DNA from: Volvox africanus
Lineage: Eukaryota; Chlorophyta; Chlorophyceae; Chlamydomonadales; Volvocaceae
DNA length: 64,000 nucleotides
Direction of reading: 5' to 3'
NCBI GenBank assembly: GCA_030268105.1
Contig: BSDZ01000086.1
Location: forward strand, 930,001 to 994,000
Both the position numbers and the translations under genes were made by a program. This document shows, in pieces, positions 25,047 through 37,203 of this stretch (within the stretch, counting starts at the first letter, position 1; each line of letters opens with the position of its first letter). Under the pieces are notes generated by a model that saw nothing but the letters and a program-made list of their open reading frames with translations, did not search any database and was not told the origin of the DNA.

Positions 25047-27054
25047 GGCGGCGTAGACGGAAGTTCAGGAGATTCTAAGCAAAGAACGTACTGAAACCTC
25101 TTCACCCGAAACCCATCACCATGGTCAAGTCTACACCAACAGCCGCCGGATATCAAGGGTATTCCTGCACCCCCTCGCACCCCCTTAAGACAAACGTTGA
25201 GAGGAACGTGTAGCTAGTTGCCGAGAGTAAATATACAAACCCACAAGAGCCTCCCACGGCAGCCCCTCCGGTTTTGTTAAGTAGCACGAGCATCGCCGAA
25301 GAGGCACAAGAGCTGTAAGACCTGCGGGGACACGAGAGGCCTGAACCGTGCACACGACTCCACATGATCACCCAGATACCCTTCACTACATTTTGCCATC
25401 ATGGCCACTTTACGCACAGGACGTACCACCTGTATCAGACGGGAAGCGAAATACTGCTCATGTTACCCGCTTCCCGTGAAAGGCCGGTGATTTGGTATGG
25501 TGAAGACGTAGTCCTTTCACTGCTCTGTTTGGTTAGGTTCGTATGACCCTCTGCGATGAGCGAGAGCCAATAATTTAGCGCACACGCTCGCAACTTAGGG
25601 TTTTCGTGCCCTCTTTGGCTTTCATTCAGCTGCATGAAGCTTCCTGACAATGTCCCGATGCCTCGGCCCATTGTTGCCTACCTATCTCGCCCTAACGTCT
25701 CCTCGCACAGACAGATAGGTAGAAAGTGCGTGGTAACTGAACCTTCCATCGTTGCGTACTTGGCACGCTCTACTCCTGCACGCTCCATGTCCTTTTACCT
25801 GCCGGCTCCTATCTTTAAAATGTGGGCTTATAACAACCACGAGATTTGCTTCAAGATCTATCTTAGATCTATCTACTTCATTCGACAAGCCGCGCGCGCA
25901 GTTGCGTTGGTCATATGGGCGACGTTCTGCAAAGGATACCATGAGCAACTAACGGGGCAAGGAGCTACATTTTCAAGGAAGGCTAATGATTCTAAGAACA
26001 GCATCCCGCAGTCGACATTTCTTGGCTCCCTTTCTTGGCCCAATTGTGGTTCGATTGCACACTCCCGTCGAGGCGGCTGAAGTCATTCCTAAACGAATCT
26101 GCTGCAAATTAAATGATTTCTTTCTCTCTTGGCACCTGTAGCTGTAGCTTTTATCTGCATGCCCTACTGACATGCAAGCTGGAGAGGAAAGGTCAGACGG
26201 ATGGTTAAGGCAGAAATCAATCCGGACGCTCTCTATCACAGCGTTCGTAGTCTATTCTTTTGCAGCAGGCTGGGGCATTATTTGAGCGAAGGATAGTACC
26301 ATTGGGGGCTGTGATCACTGAAGGAATACTATCTACTGAATGGTATAAGAGTTGTAAGATGTGATTTGGAGGCAACAAGTGCCGCGCTCCGCTTCGCGCG
26401 AGGAAGGACTGCCCGTGCCACCACATGAGCATAGAGCTCACGCACAGGATGAAGGTGACAGTACATAGGTAGCACAAATCCCAATTTCCAATTGTGCAAG
26501 TTACATAAGTCATTCAGGCCTTGCTTGCGCCGGCGTCAGCGTCCTGCGGGGTACAAGTCCCATTGCGCATCGAGCGCTCCCGACTCAGGCAGTGATTCTT
26601 TCAAGTTTTCTGAGCTCCGCCATTCACAGAATTTAAGATGCAACTGTGAGAGCAGTTACATACGAGTCAATATGAGCTACGACCTGTTACGACACAACGG
26701 TTAATATATACAACATTCCCCCTTGCGTTTCGCACGAGGTTTCCACAAGACAACTGACATTATATATTCATATCTGCTTCGGCTTTGGACCACAATCGCA
26801 GACCAAGGACATGGTAGAAGGGTACGGTCTTATGGCTGGTAAGTCCGCTGCCAGTAATAATTGTACTGGAAAAACAGCAAATATGATAAATAAAACTAAA
26901 TTAAAGCAATTGAAACAGAACGCAGAGGTCCAGATTGAGCACTGAAAACGAACATTAAGCGATGTCCTAGCTTAATGCCAAAAATCCACGGATAAGGATC
27001 GGAAAACGATCTTGTACAACATGTATTTTATCTATGTTATATTGTGCAAGGGCC
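25047..27054. other. No supported gene
   Basis: Only overlapping short frames on both strands, the longest 148 codons at 25634-26080 without motifs. No repeats or RNA genes recognised. Confidence 0.4.
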
Positions 27055-27342
27055 TTAGCCCAATTGCTTCACGAATTTTGTGCCGGGATGCGCCGCCATG
27101 TATTTTGACTTAATCCAATCATCAGGGAAATCATTACCGACGAAAATATTCGTCAATATTAAGTCGCTAAAAACCCTTCCTGAAACGCTACATGGGTTTG
27201 TAGTGTCAGTTCCGTACGAACTGGACGTATAGCCGGGAAGGTCTTTTTCAGGAATGCTCAACCCAAGCTTACATTTTGTGATGCAGGCGCTCTTAGACGC
27301 AGTGCTAGTGAATTTGTGCGTACATGCTTACATAATAACCAT
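27055..27342 (-). CDS. Probable terminal exon of an unknown gene
   Basis: A frame that reads like protein: ACITKCKLGLSIPEKDLPGY, then FSDLILTNIFVGNDFPDDW and a C-terminus KFVKQLG before TAA. It is open from just after a stop near 27342, with possible acceptors there (TGTAAG, ACTAG), and has no in-frame early ATG, so an upstream exon is required. It points away from the PLAC8 gene that begins at 27609, which leaves little room for its promoter. No family recognised. Confidence 0.35.
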
Positions 27343-27608
27343 GAGTGCAGCTAGCACCTGATTTCTGTGGATTTAAAGTAGCAAAGCAATGCAGTGAAGT
27401 TATTTTCTCTAATTAAGGGACTATTAGTTGCAACGGACCTGAAGCTATACGGAACAAAGCTGTACGGCATATTACGACAATTTTTTCTTAGAGTTGCGTA
27501 CCTTGTATATGCTGCCCTTATCTTAGCAATTTGCAACATATATTGCGCCAAAAATATTCCATTCTATTATTTGACTAAAAGACTTTACATAACACGTCTT
27601 AAGCAAAA

Positions 27609-29442
27609 ATGGCGTACGCCGACACCTCCGATGGCTGCATCGATTTCATGATTCCCAAGGACGCGCAGCAGGCAGTGAAGGATTCATTTGAATTTTGCAA
27701 GACCAGTCTTTTCAATACCACGGAAGATGGCAGCAAGGAATGGGACCATGGTAAGCAGGGCAACTCGCCAACTTGAAACGTTGGAGATGTAGCGAACCCA
27801 TTAGGTTTAATTGCACTATCACTAAGAGCATATGTTTCTGCGTCAAATACAGCAGCTTAGGAATTGTTACGTTATTGCTGTTTCCGTCCTTATTGCCTGC
27901 CAGCTGGACTTTTAGACAGCGAATTTTGACTCTGTTCGGCGCATCGCTTTGCCTTACCAGCACTTTTAACCTTGGAACCCTTATCTACTCATGGCAACCC
28001 TGTAGGTGTCTTCTCCTGTTTCAACAACATACCGCTCACCCTGGCGGTTATTTGCTGCCCCTGCTGGGGAAGTTGCATTCGCTACCGCAACATGGAATAC
28101 ATGACCGGTATGTAATATTATATTATATTATATTATATTATATATATATGGTATAATGGTATACTTAACAGCAGAATACTACCGTACCGACAGCACCCGC
28201 TGCACAACGCTCTAGATAGTTCTGTCCGGTTTCCGGTTGCGCTCCGTTACTGTGCCTCACAACTACCATTCTTTTTCATCTCTCACTGAAGACGACACTT
28301 TTAGGAAACAATAGGCTGTGCTCTCGGCCTTAGGAAACTGGCTCCCCCCGACATCCGCTCCTCTAACCAGCATGCGTTTCATGGGTTTTAATGCCCGTTG
28401 GATTATGGCTATGAAATCTGAAAACGTTTGGTATCTTACTTACCGGTGTACCAGGCAAGTCGTGCGAGACAGCCTTCGTCAACGGCTTGGTGACTGGGGC
28501 AGTTTGCCTGGGGCCCTGCTACTACGGCGTTGTGCGCGGTAAGTCCCCTACTGTTCCATAGCTTCTGTATTCATCGTGTCAGCACATAAAGAGGAATGGT
28601 TGGGCTGCTGGCTGCTGCCATACAATACAGCGTGCAGCTATCGCGTTTGTCGGCATTTGCTTCGTCAGTGCTCGCTGATGACGTGGTCAAATTCCTCACA
28701 CGACGTAAGCAACTCCAGCTCCATGACTGCAGACATTAATCATTAGGCAATCATTGATGTTTGACTGCTTATATGCTTGGATCGAATCATGCTGAACAGT
28801 TCTGCCCTGTGCGCTACTTAATGCAGGGCAGTTCCGTAAGAAGTACGGCCTGAAGGGCAGCCCGTGCCAGGACTGGCTGTGTGGCTGCTGCCTGGGCCCC
28901 TGCGTGCTGTGCTCGGATACCAACCAGCTCATGGTTAGCCAGGGCATCAAGGTACGAGGAGGCGATCACTGCCAAACATACAAATTCGTACAAGTAAATT
29001 GCAAAGGGTGGACCGGTGAAGTGATATCCGGTCGCATGCAAAATAATATATTGTACTTATATTTTGTATTTTATCGCCGTGCGTGTGACTTAAGGTTTTG
29101 CTTGCTGTTTTGCCTTAAGGTGTTGTTCACATCTACACAAGCTCGATGCGGCGAAAAAATGCATGCTCCTGATAGCTTGTCAATCATGGTGTACGAGGAC
29201 TAATTATCTTTTTAGTCCTTTTGTTTGTGGCATTAGCTACGGCGCACGCGCATTCTCATTTGTCCTTACGTTTGGAAAAATCTAACTTCCTACCAATTAC
29301 TTATTATATTATTAATTTGAGACGCCAATGCAAGCTCACGACTTTTGTCTGCTGTTTCGCGTTTGTCGTACTGTTTGACCGGCCGCAGGTCCCATTCCTC
29401 AACCTGAACGGTGGTTCATCTGGCAAAGTCACTCCTTCTTAA
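27609..29442 (+). CDS. PLAC8-family cysteine-rich protein
   Basis: Exons 27609-27750, 28006-28107, 28455-28538, 28827-28951 and 29389-29442 give 168 residues, the usual size of the family. Phases (1, 1, 1, 0) fit at every junction. The first half of the domain is GVFSCFNNIPLTLAVICCPC, with the CCPC motif in a hydrophobic setting. The second half is RKKYGLKGSPCQDWLCGCCL followed by GPCVLCSDTNQLM, matching the family pattern of a basic Arg-Lys-Lys start, a Cys cluster and a polar end (CxxCQxxxEL in relatives). PLAC8 proteins are small and membrane-associated; plant members (FW2.2-like, PCR) affect cell number and cadmium, zinc or calcium transport. Which applies here cannot be told. It ends NLNGGSSGKVTPS. 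Function is inferred from the family only. Confidence 0.88.
28111..28146. repeat. (TATTA)n microsatellite
   Basis: Seven or so copies of a TATTA unit in intron 2 of the PLAC8 gene, merging into a short TA run. Confidence 0.85.
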
Positions 29443-31603
29443 AGGCATAAGGCAACATGTTCGCTGTGTCCTTACTACGGTCACATTGATGGGTGTCGTC
29501 GCCTGCAGGCCGAATTCACACATTTCCCTAGAAATCATGCTTCGTATCCGGAAAACATCGGGTGCAGCCGGGTGCGCTGGTGAAGGTTTAAAGCATTGTG
29601 CGTAGGCTCTAGCACTACACCTCACGGCTTTTTAGTAGGCTGACGTTTTTTTACTTGCGGGGTATTTGCCGGTCTCGTGATTGATTCTACGTGTCTTTGA
29701 CGTTACGGTGTTTTGACTGCATTTGCGTTTGCACATGCACACCGCGTGCAGTGCGGAGGATCGAATTTGTGCACCTACCCGTACACCCCAAGCATATTAT
29801 CGCAAAAATACATGTGGGTTAAGATGGCTTTTTCGGAATGTAAGCTCAGGGTGTGCCCAGCCACCCAGGCAAGGTACTCCGACATGGGCTCAAGGGACAT
29901 TGACTCGTTTTGGCAATCATCATGCCACATCACGCACCGCTCGATGCGATGGATGTCGTCTTGCAGATGACAGACAAATATCATAAGGCCACCACCCCTA
30001 GGAATGCGGCGGATTAATCGTTGCTGGGGGCAACAACCAAGAATTGTAGTACGGGCCTCCGAACGATACCACCAAGCTGGGTTAACCTTCTCCGGTGCAA
30101 ACATAGGACCGGTTATGAGGACACGAGCTTGATGGTTGTGGTTTGAGGAATTTCAGGCCTTTTCCTAAATAGTCAATGGCTTCGTGGCAATCGTGCTTGC
30201 TGTATTCAGCACTGTACGCTTGTACCTGTACCGACATGACCTATTTAAGACTTGTGATTTCGCTGGATGAATAAGCAGACTGTCGCTCTGGCATTAGCGG
30301 TTGGTTCGAGCACTCCTTTCTTGAACTTTGCCTGCGAGATATGATTCTTCGGGGCACGCTGAGCGGGCTGCGGCTTCAAGCTCAAAATAGGTCCTTGTCC
30401 GTCATTACGGTACAGCAAGCTGAGGCAAATAAAACGGTATGTTGCGGGCTTAGGGATGCGTGGAAGAGGTGCCAGGGCTAATGAGGAAGAGGTGCCAGGG
30501 CCAATCGCTTGCCCGGCGCTGTCACATGATGCCCATGGGGGTGGATGTACTGTACTGTTATATGATTACGTACATGTGAAAAGGGCGTTTATTGCAGTGG
30601 ATATTGTGGCATGTGCAGGTGGTTGCTATGCTTAAAAGGCTGCCGTCTTCGTTTTCGGTGGCCAGATTTTGTTCGTCTGCCTTTATGTGTGTGCCTTGGG
30701 GAAAATGGGGATGGCTCTGAACTAGACGCGTGTGTGCATGTGGCACAAAACGGACAGTCATGAAATTTGAGCTGCACGGCACAGTGGGGCCATTCCTGGG
30801 ATGGTCAAGCCATGGGGAAGCCATGGTTTTGGATGAGGAGAGTTTCGGGCCTTCGCAGGCATGGAAATTTAGATGCTTGTTTAGGCACGAGTGGTTCATC
30901 GGTGTTCGTCCCCGACCGTGAAAAGTGTTATGTGGGACCGTTACAAACTTGCTCTCGGCGAGTGCGTGGCGTGGAAACTTGGCAAGGGATGCACGTGTTT
31001 AATTGCAAGACTTGTGAGAACTGATAAATTTCCCCCACGGACTTGCGGCATGCGTGTGCGTGTCTGTTACGACACCACAGCAACACTATGTTAACAGGCC
31101 TCAGTTTCTTTACAAATATGCTGTACCTTAAAACATAGTGTTATGGAATAATATTTGCATCCACAGGGAGGCAAGAGATAATCCTGAAATGTCACAACCC
31201 AAAAAATAACGGGCATAGGAGCGGTTATGAGTGTCCCCAATTTGACGATGTCTTTTGAGCCGCAGCTCCAAAGGCTTGAAAAGTATATAATCTTTATAAT
31301 AAAACAGAAATGTACGAGCAGTGAACACACACGCCCTGACGTTATCTCTGTCGTATATCTAACGATATAGCTTGTTTATTCTAACGGAGTTATAATGATG
31401 GCGTGTTATCCTTGAATTTAATGGTCTTGTACACATAATAATAGCATACTACCAATTTTTTATTCGTCCACCGCGCAAACAGGATATCCAGAACGTACTA
31501 TAAAATTGGCGACTTCAGCACTTGATCGACGTTGTTGATATAGTCGCGCACGATACGCAACAATTTTTAAGCAGCCTGGTGCAAGATTTGCCTGACAATC
31601 CAG
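29443..31603. other. Intergenic, no gene seen
   Basis: Between the PLAC8 gene and NTAQ1, both on the plus strand. Frames are short; the longest on the minus strand (113 and 109 codons) lack motifs. Confidence 0.45.
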
Positions 31604-34600
31604 ATGTCGTCAGTAGAAGCGAAATCCAGTGTAGTGACAAGACAAGTTTTCGGGATGCAACAACGCTTTCCTTACAGTCCGTGTTATTGTGAAGAGAATG
31701 TATATTTACTGGCGTCCGATCTCGTCCGCCGTGGCTTTATAGCTTCTATTGACAAAGTTTTCGCGGTTTTCATCATCAACCCGTCAAAAAAGGTTTGGAA
31801 AGACGCAAACCCTTGTTTGACTGATATATACATTCGCGTTAGTACGCATATTCAGCATGTCTCTTGTACGTTAAGAGTGCCCCATCGTTATGCACGCGCC
31901 GTTATAAACCTCGATCAAGCCGCCTGTGCGCATCCAAGGCGGAACAGGTTCCAAAGACGGAACGGATCCCGAACAAGTCGCAAACGCACACGTCAAATCA
32001 TTTTGGTTTCCTTTCCTACCTTTCATAATATCTTACTGTGTTTACATTGTGCTTCCCTCATATACACATATGGAACCCCACTCGCAAGGCTTACCGATCG
32101 CAAATCATTACATTTGTGCCTTCGTGTCTCCAAAAGCATGTGATCCTTGGTACTGCTGCAGCATGCATCAGGCGCCTCACCCACTACGGTGCCGCCATTG
32201 CACTGCATGTACGATTATGTTGTCTTCGTAAACCAAGCCGCGATGTGCGATACAGATCCACAAGCCGGGGCCTTCAGGTCTGAACCGCTGCGTGCCTGAA
32301 CCTCCAGGCGGTGCTGCACTGCCATCACATCCGGTTACGTTACGCCCTGCATCCTATGGTGCCCCTTTCACGTGCCCATCTACAGATCGCTATGTGGAAG
32401 CAACGAGCGGGTCTGGTTCACAAAGGCCGTAGCCGGCGCCGGAAGCAGCAGCAGCAACAACACAGAAAAGGGCATGATGGTGACGTCGACGATAGTGGGG
32501 AGGGTTGTAGCACCAGTGGGGAGGACAGCGACCGGGAAAGCGGTAGCGGCATGAGCAGCCGCGTCGAGAGCGAGGGTGACAGGGAAGCTGATGAGGACGT
32601 CAACAATGATGATGTTGAGGGTTTGGTAGTTTGGGACTACCACGTGGTGCTTGTGCAAATGCCGTCTGGGCAAGCAGCGAGGGGCCAGCAGGACTCAGCG
32701 GGCCCGGGCCTGGCAGTCGGCACCGCGCCAGAAGGCTCAACTCCACCAAACTCTGCAGTAGCTGCTGGGCAGGGGGGACAGGCGGAGGCGCGGGCGGCCC
32801 CTGGCATGGTGCTACAGACGGCGTTTGCAGCATTGGATAACGGGGGGCCCTCGAAGGACGGCCGATGCGGTGGAGACATGGCAGCAGCCATCGCCGCGGG
32901 TGTCTCTGCCCCTGGGAGATCTGGAGCCCTCGTTTGGGACTTGGACACACTGTTACCATTTCCCTGCAGGTGTGCGGAGGAGCAGTGAGGCAGACTTTAT
33001 GTGGCAGGATGGAGAGGGGGAGAGTAGAACCCGGGGATTCAAACGGAGGCTCCGGAAGCCGATATGTTTAGAAACCAGGAGCGGAAGTTGCCGTGCAGTG
33101 CAGTACAGTGCAGTGCAGTACAGTGCAGTGCAGTGCAGTGCAGTGCAGTGCAGTGCAGCCAATTGTGCTCAGGGAGGGCGTTACAACAGCGGACTTGTCG
33201 GTCCGTGTAGGGAGGCTGCGTGATAGCGAGTTCGGGTCCCGACAGAGGACACCTTTCCCCCTCTTCTCTCCTCCCATCCTTCGCTCCTCCCCCCGTCTAT
33301 CTCCCCGCTCCCCCTTTCTCTCTCAATCCTTACGCTTCTCTCCTTCCCTCCTCTCCCCTTCCCTCCTCTCATCCTCTCCCCTTCCCTCCTCTCCCCTTCC
33401 CTCCTCTCCCCTTCCCTCCTCTCCCCTCCCTGCTCTCCCCTTCTCTCTGTCTCTCCACCTGTCTCACGGACACTGCTTTCAGAAGGTATTGAGCACATGA
33501 CCTGCGGCCCAGGGATCGATACCCCTTACGCAGTTTCATTTCCTGCCATTATTGCTGTACACCATATATTCACACACACCGTCCACCGCACCCTGTTATC
33601 CCTGTATTGTACGTCGTGCACGTCCATCGTATGGCGCCATCGTCGTGGACGTCCATTGTATGGCGCCATCGTCGTGGACGTGCAACGTATGGCGCCATCG
33701 TCGTGGACGTGCAACGTATGGCGCCATCGTCGTGGACGTGCAACGTATGGCGCCGTTCGTCCTCCTCCTTCCTTCCAACGCCTACCAATCAATATGTGCA
33801 TTATACAGCTTGGAGCTGTATGCGCAACGGGCATTGAAGGTAAGCGCTTTGCGGGGCTGTCGTATCCTGCGAACGAGCAACAAACACATTCGCAGGTATT
33901 GGAGCAGGAGGGGAAAGAAGACGGGCGGGCTGCGCAAGTGAGAGGATTGCTTTACGTCTTGGTTGACTGGATTTGCGCAAACGCTCGCCTAGGCCGTTAG
34001 GTGCGACGCAGGTTGCAGATTTCTGCCTCCCTCCGTTTTCCACTATGTCTCATCAGGCACTCGTTTGCGTTTCATGGCGTTATCAGGCTTGTCAACCTGT
34101 CCAACTCAGCCACAGCCGTGCGTCGTCCGTATTGACATATTTGGACAGTGCCTTGGGTGGGGGTTGAGAGCCGGCACATGAACGGCCGGATGATTGGACA
34201 CTTGCAAGTTAGGGGGAAGGGGGACGGGTGAAGGGGGAGGGGGAGGGGGCGAAATATAGCTGCTGAGGAACGTATACATTTAAATGCGCTGCTGATCGTT
34301 AACTTGAGTTTGCCAAGGTCTCTTGAGGAGTCGTGGGGCTATCAGTTGACGCTTTAAAAGGGTTAATACCTTGCTGCCGCATATCGACATCTCCCTCCGC
34401 CTGCTGTCCTGCTTCTGCCTGTGCCTCTGCCTCCACATCCTGTGCTGTGCTGTGCACTAAACACCTTGCGCTGGATCCCTCGCCACCTACACTGGCGAGC
34501 AAAGTCCCACTATCACCTCGTTCCGCACTATCAAAGGTAAAGCCTTCGAACCGTTCTTGGGGGGTTATTAAAGAACAGCGATGTAAATAAAACTTCTTCT

Positions 34601-35369
34601 CGTTCGCAATTCCCCGCCCTTCTTCCAACCTTTCGAAGTTTCTTGGTTACTCGTATTACGGATGCCTTGATCATTCGTCGTAATAGTTCCCTTCGTTCCA
34701 GCAGCGAGCAGTACCAGCAGTTCTCGTCTATCTATCTGTCTATCTATCTATCTATCTATCTATCTAACTTCTATCGAACTTTCTATCTATCTATCTTTTC
34801 GCCTTCACGTTCCGGCCCCTCCGAATCCCCTTTTATTTCAAGTATAATCCCAACATCTCTCCTGAAGCGCTCCCATCCGTCATCCACTCCCGTCCGTTCC
34901 GTTTCCTTCACTCGTTTGCGGTCCCGCCGAACGAAGGTTCTTCCGCGTCGTACCAGCGTCAGCGTATCTTTACCACTTTGCCAGCGATCGCAGCCACATG
35001 CGGCTGGAGGGCGGAGACTGGCGTATGCCGCCGCCGCCGTACCCGCCCATAATCGCCGCCGATGGCGCAACCAACAACATACATTTCTACTGGGATGTGA
35101 CGAAGCGGAACCCCGAAGGCGAGAGCGGGCTCGATGAGTTCCTCCAGGCCGTATCCATCACACCACAACATGGACCTGATCCAGCGGCGGCGGCAGTCCA
35201 CAATGGCTCTCAAGGGGCGGCGGGAGCTGAGTGCCACCCGAAAGTAATGGGAGGCTTGGGACGCAAGTCGGCTCAGCCCTATGGCATCGTCTTGGACGAG
35301 CAGAGTTTCTTGCGAGCATTTGGCGTGCCTGCTGATGGCGGCTCAGTGGAGGCGGCGGAGCTATCCTAG
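31604..35369 (+). CDS. NTAQ1: Protein N-terminal glutamine amidohydrolase
   Basis: It converts N-terminal Gln of proteins to Glu, feeding the Arg/N-degron pathway in cytosol and nucleus. Exons: 31604-31792, 32386-32969, 33809-33839 and a last exon ending at 35369. Family signatures in order: [11 protein letters not shown] with the nucleophile (second Cys of CYCEEN), [10 protein letters not shown] joined to [17 protein letters not shown] (His), [11 protein letters not shown] (Asp), then [19 protein letters not shown] and [11 protein letters not shown]. The Cys-His-Asp triad is intact. Two low-complexity inserts sit in exon 2: about 80 residues before WDYHVV and about 85 between the catalytic His and Asp, where relatives have about 16 residues in all. 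The start of the last exon is unresolved: acceptors at 34868 and 34937 both need a phase-2 partner, so a small exon or an indel is missing. A Gly/Ala insert also lies near the C-terminus. Confidence 0.9.
33094..33160. repeat. (TGCAG/TACAG)n pentamer repeat
   Basis: About 13 copies of a TGCAG unit with some TACAG variants, in intron 2 of NTAQ1. Confidence 0.9.
33255..33447. repeat. Pyrimidine tract with (TCCCCTTCCCTCC)n
   Basis: Nearly pure C/T on the plus strand for almost 200 bp, including about five copies of a 13-bp TCCCCTTCCCTCC-type unit. A tract of this kind can adopt triplex structures. It lies in NTAQ1 intron 2. Confidence 0.8.
33628..33754. repeat. 29-bp minisatellite, four full copies
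   Basis: The unit begins GTATGGCGCCATCGTCGTGG and ends ACGTGCAAC (ACGTCCATT in the first copy). Copies start at 33628, 33657, 33686 and 33715, with a partial fifth. There are no spacers between units. It ends about 55 bp before the tiny third exon of NTAQ1. Confidence 0.9.
34732..34796. repeat. (TCTA)n microsatellite
   Basis: About 11 TCTA units interrupted once by an ACTTCTATCGAAC segment, in the last NTAQ1 intron. Confidence 0.85.
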
Positions 35370-35704
35370 ATCTTGAGGGGGAGGTCTGTGTCTTGGTGCG
35401 CCCGCTAGCTTAGGGCGTTGATGGCCGCGGCTTATGATTAATTTGCAATTTGCTGCATGCGTAATGTGTCCTTCATGCCATATTGGTTTATACGGTACGT
35501 TGTCCGCGTGTGCGTGTGCCGCCACAAGATGGTGGCGCCAGACGTTGCCCCGCCCAGGGGACGTTAGGTGCGGAGCACTGAGGCACGGAGCCGCCACAAC
35601 TTTTGGTATTTGGGCTGGATAGATTCGGTCGTTTCGTGGATAGACGGCGCAGGGACCACTTCGCAGATAGAGCTTTGTGCGTGGTGCGGAACGCTTCTAC
35701 AGTT

Positions 35705-36643
35705 TTAAGGGTTTTGCTTATGGCGTAGAAAACCTGGCTGGTGGACTGCTTTTCTGGTCGATGGACAGTCCAAAAAGGGCATCTGAACTTTATGCATGCA
35801 TGCAGATGTGGCATCGAGGAGTGAGAGGGTCATCATAAGAGGGGGGATTTTTGCAAGCAAGCATTGAAAAGGTTTTTCGTCCGTGTGTAAAAAGAAATGT
35901 AAAAAGTAAAGAAACATTGGTGACGTGCGGTCGTTTGCCAAGTAATAGGGTTCGGCAGCACATGCATGGTTGGGAATCCGCCCATATATAAATAACAAGT
36001 CGGTTTGGCCTAGTAGGGCGCGTGGCTGGGCAAGGCTGCAACTTTTTGTTGTAAGACTGTCCAGACTCATCCAGACGGGGGTGATTCCGGACCCAACATC
36101 CGTGCATTTCAGGTCGTGCGCTTTGATGAAATCTGCTTTCCTTACCAGCGTATTAAGGTATTGATCCGGCAGGAGCTGGCTTGCAGCAACTGACCAGGAA
36201 AGTGCGAGTGTTTTGTTTTTGCTAGGGCCCCCGTTATGTCGCAAACTGAACAACTGAGATTTAAAATGGCCTTTCAATAAGGGCCGATTAGTCTGGCATG
36301 TGGCACATGTTTGTGTGGCATCCTGGTGTAAACGTACTTTTTGGGTTGTTGCAACAGTATTTCCCCCATTTTCGTCACAGTACGTCGGTAGGTCCCATGA
36401 TAAGGTTCCTGCTCTCGGTGGCTCGCTAGTGAGCGAGGTTGCTAATAAATGATCATTATTCCACGTTCCAGGTAACCGGCGCGTGCGTAAGTAAAATCGG
36501 AGAATTGACGATAGAGACGAAAGATTTGAGTCACGCAGATTCCATGCTAGTGAAGTATAGTCCGTTAAATAGAAGATATAATATAGTACAAATACATCCA
36601 AACTAAAATCCGTTTCGTGGTATATATGAAATAAACAGAACAT
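35705..36643 (-). CDS. Unexplained 312-codon ORF
   Basis: An unbroken frame antisense to the region downstream of NTAQ1. The start region is hydrophobic and aromatic (FSLDVFVLYYIFYLTDY); the rest is of mixed composition with scattered Cys and His (DATQTCATCQTNRPLLKGHF). It matches no family I know and lacks the Ala/Gly bias of other genes here. At this base composition such a length is rare by chance, so it is listed, but no splice, promoter or motif evidence supports it. Confidence 0.25.
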   Translation of the reverse strand: MFCLFHIYHETDFSLDVFVLYYIFYLTDYTSLAWNLRDSNLSSLSSILRFYLRTRRLPGTWNNDHLLATSLTSEPPRAGTLSWDLPTYCDENGGNTVATTQKVRLHQDATQTCATCQTNRPLLKGHFKSQLFSLRHNGGPSKNKTLALSWSVAASQLLPDQYLNTLVRKADFIKAHDLKCTDVGSGITPVWMSLDSLTTKSCSLAQPRALLGQTDLLFIYGRIPNHACAAEPYYLANDRTSPMFLYFLHFFLHTDEKPFQCLLAKIPPLMMTLSLLDATSACMHKVQMPFLDCPSTRKAVHQPGFLRHKQNP

Positions 36644-37203
36644 TAAGCCCCAATATAATACAATAAAAAGTCATTAGGTAAAAAGGATACGACATCAATA
36701 TTAATTCATGATTCATACTCCTATGCGTATGCCTGTCTGGTTTTGTGAGCCCTCGGAAAGGTCACCAGCAGCGCGCTCTAAAGTGCGTCAAACCCTAACG
36801 GTCAGCTGTCGGGCGGCCCTATCCCTTGAATTACGGCGAACTTATCCAACCGAGTCATACATGTCATAATCTAATTAACATGTTAATATATATTCATGCA
36901 CGAAATTCATGTCCAGATGCCTTCAGACGCCTTCAGCCACGGGAAGCTCCCCTGACTTTAGCTTGTCACCTTTTCCACGCATGCGGATGAGTCCTAAGGA
37001 TACTCAGACACCACGCTCAGGGTTGCGTCGAGAAGTTACGCCTCTGGGAACCGACGCTCGCAAACAGACAGCGTGTTTCTATAACCTGTCATAGTTTAGC
37101 CCGGGCCGTGATCTTCCCATTCTACGTACAGCAGCAGCGCACGACAGTGTAGATAGCTAGAAATTTCCACTGAACAGACGACATAAAGCAGCCAACGGTC
37201 GGG

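Noticed and set aside
32311..32385. ATG at 32311 as start of an independent gene
   Set aside because: The 225-codon ORF contains WDYHVV and DLDT of NTAQ1; its first 75 bases are intron and the acceptor at 32386 joins it in phase to the Cys-containing exon.
33628..33754. CRISPR-like array of 29-bp repeats
   Set aside because: Units are directly adjacent without spacers and sit in a eukaryotic intron; it is a minisatellite.
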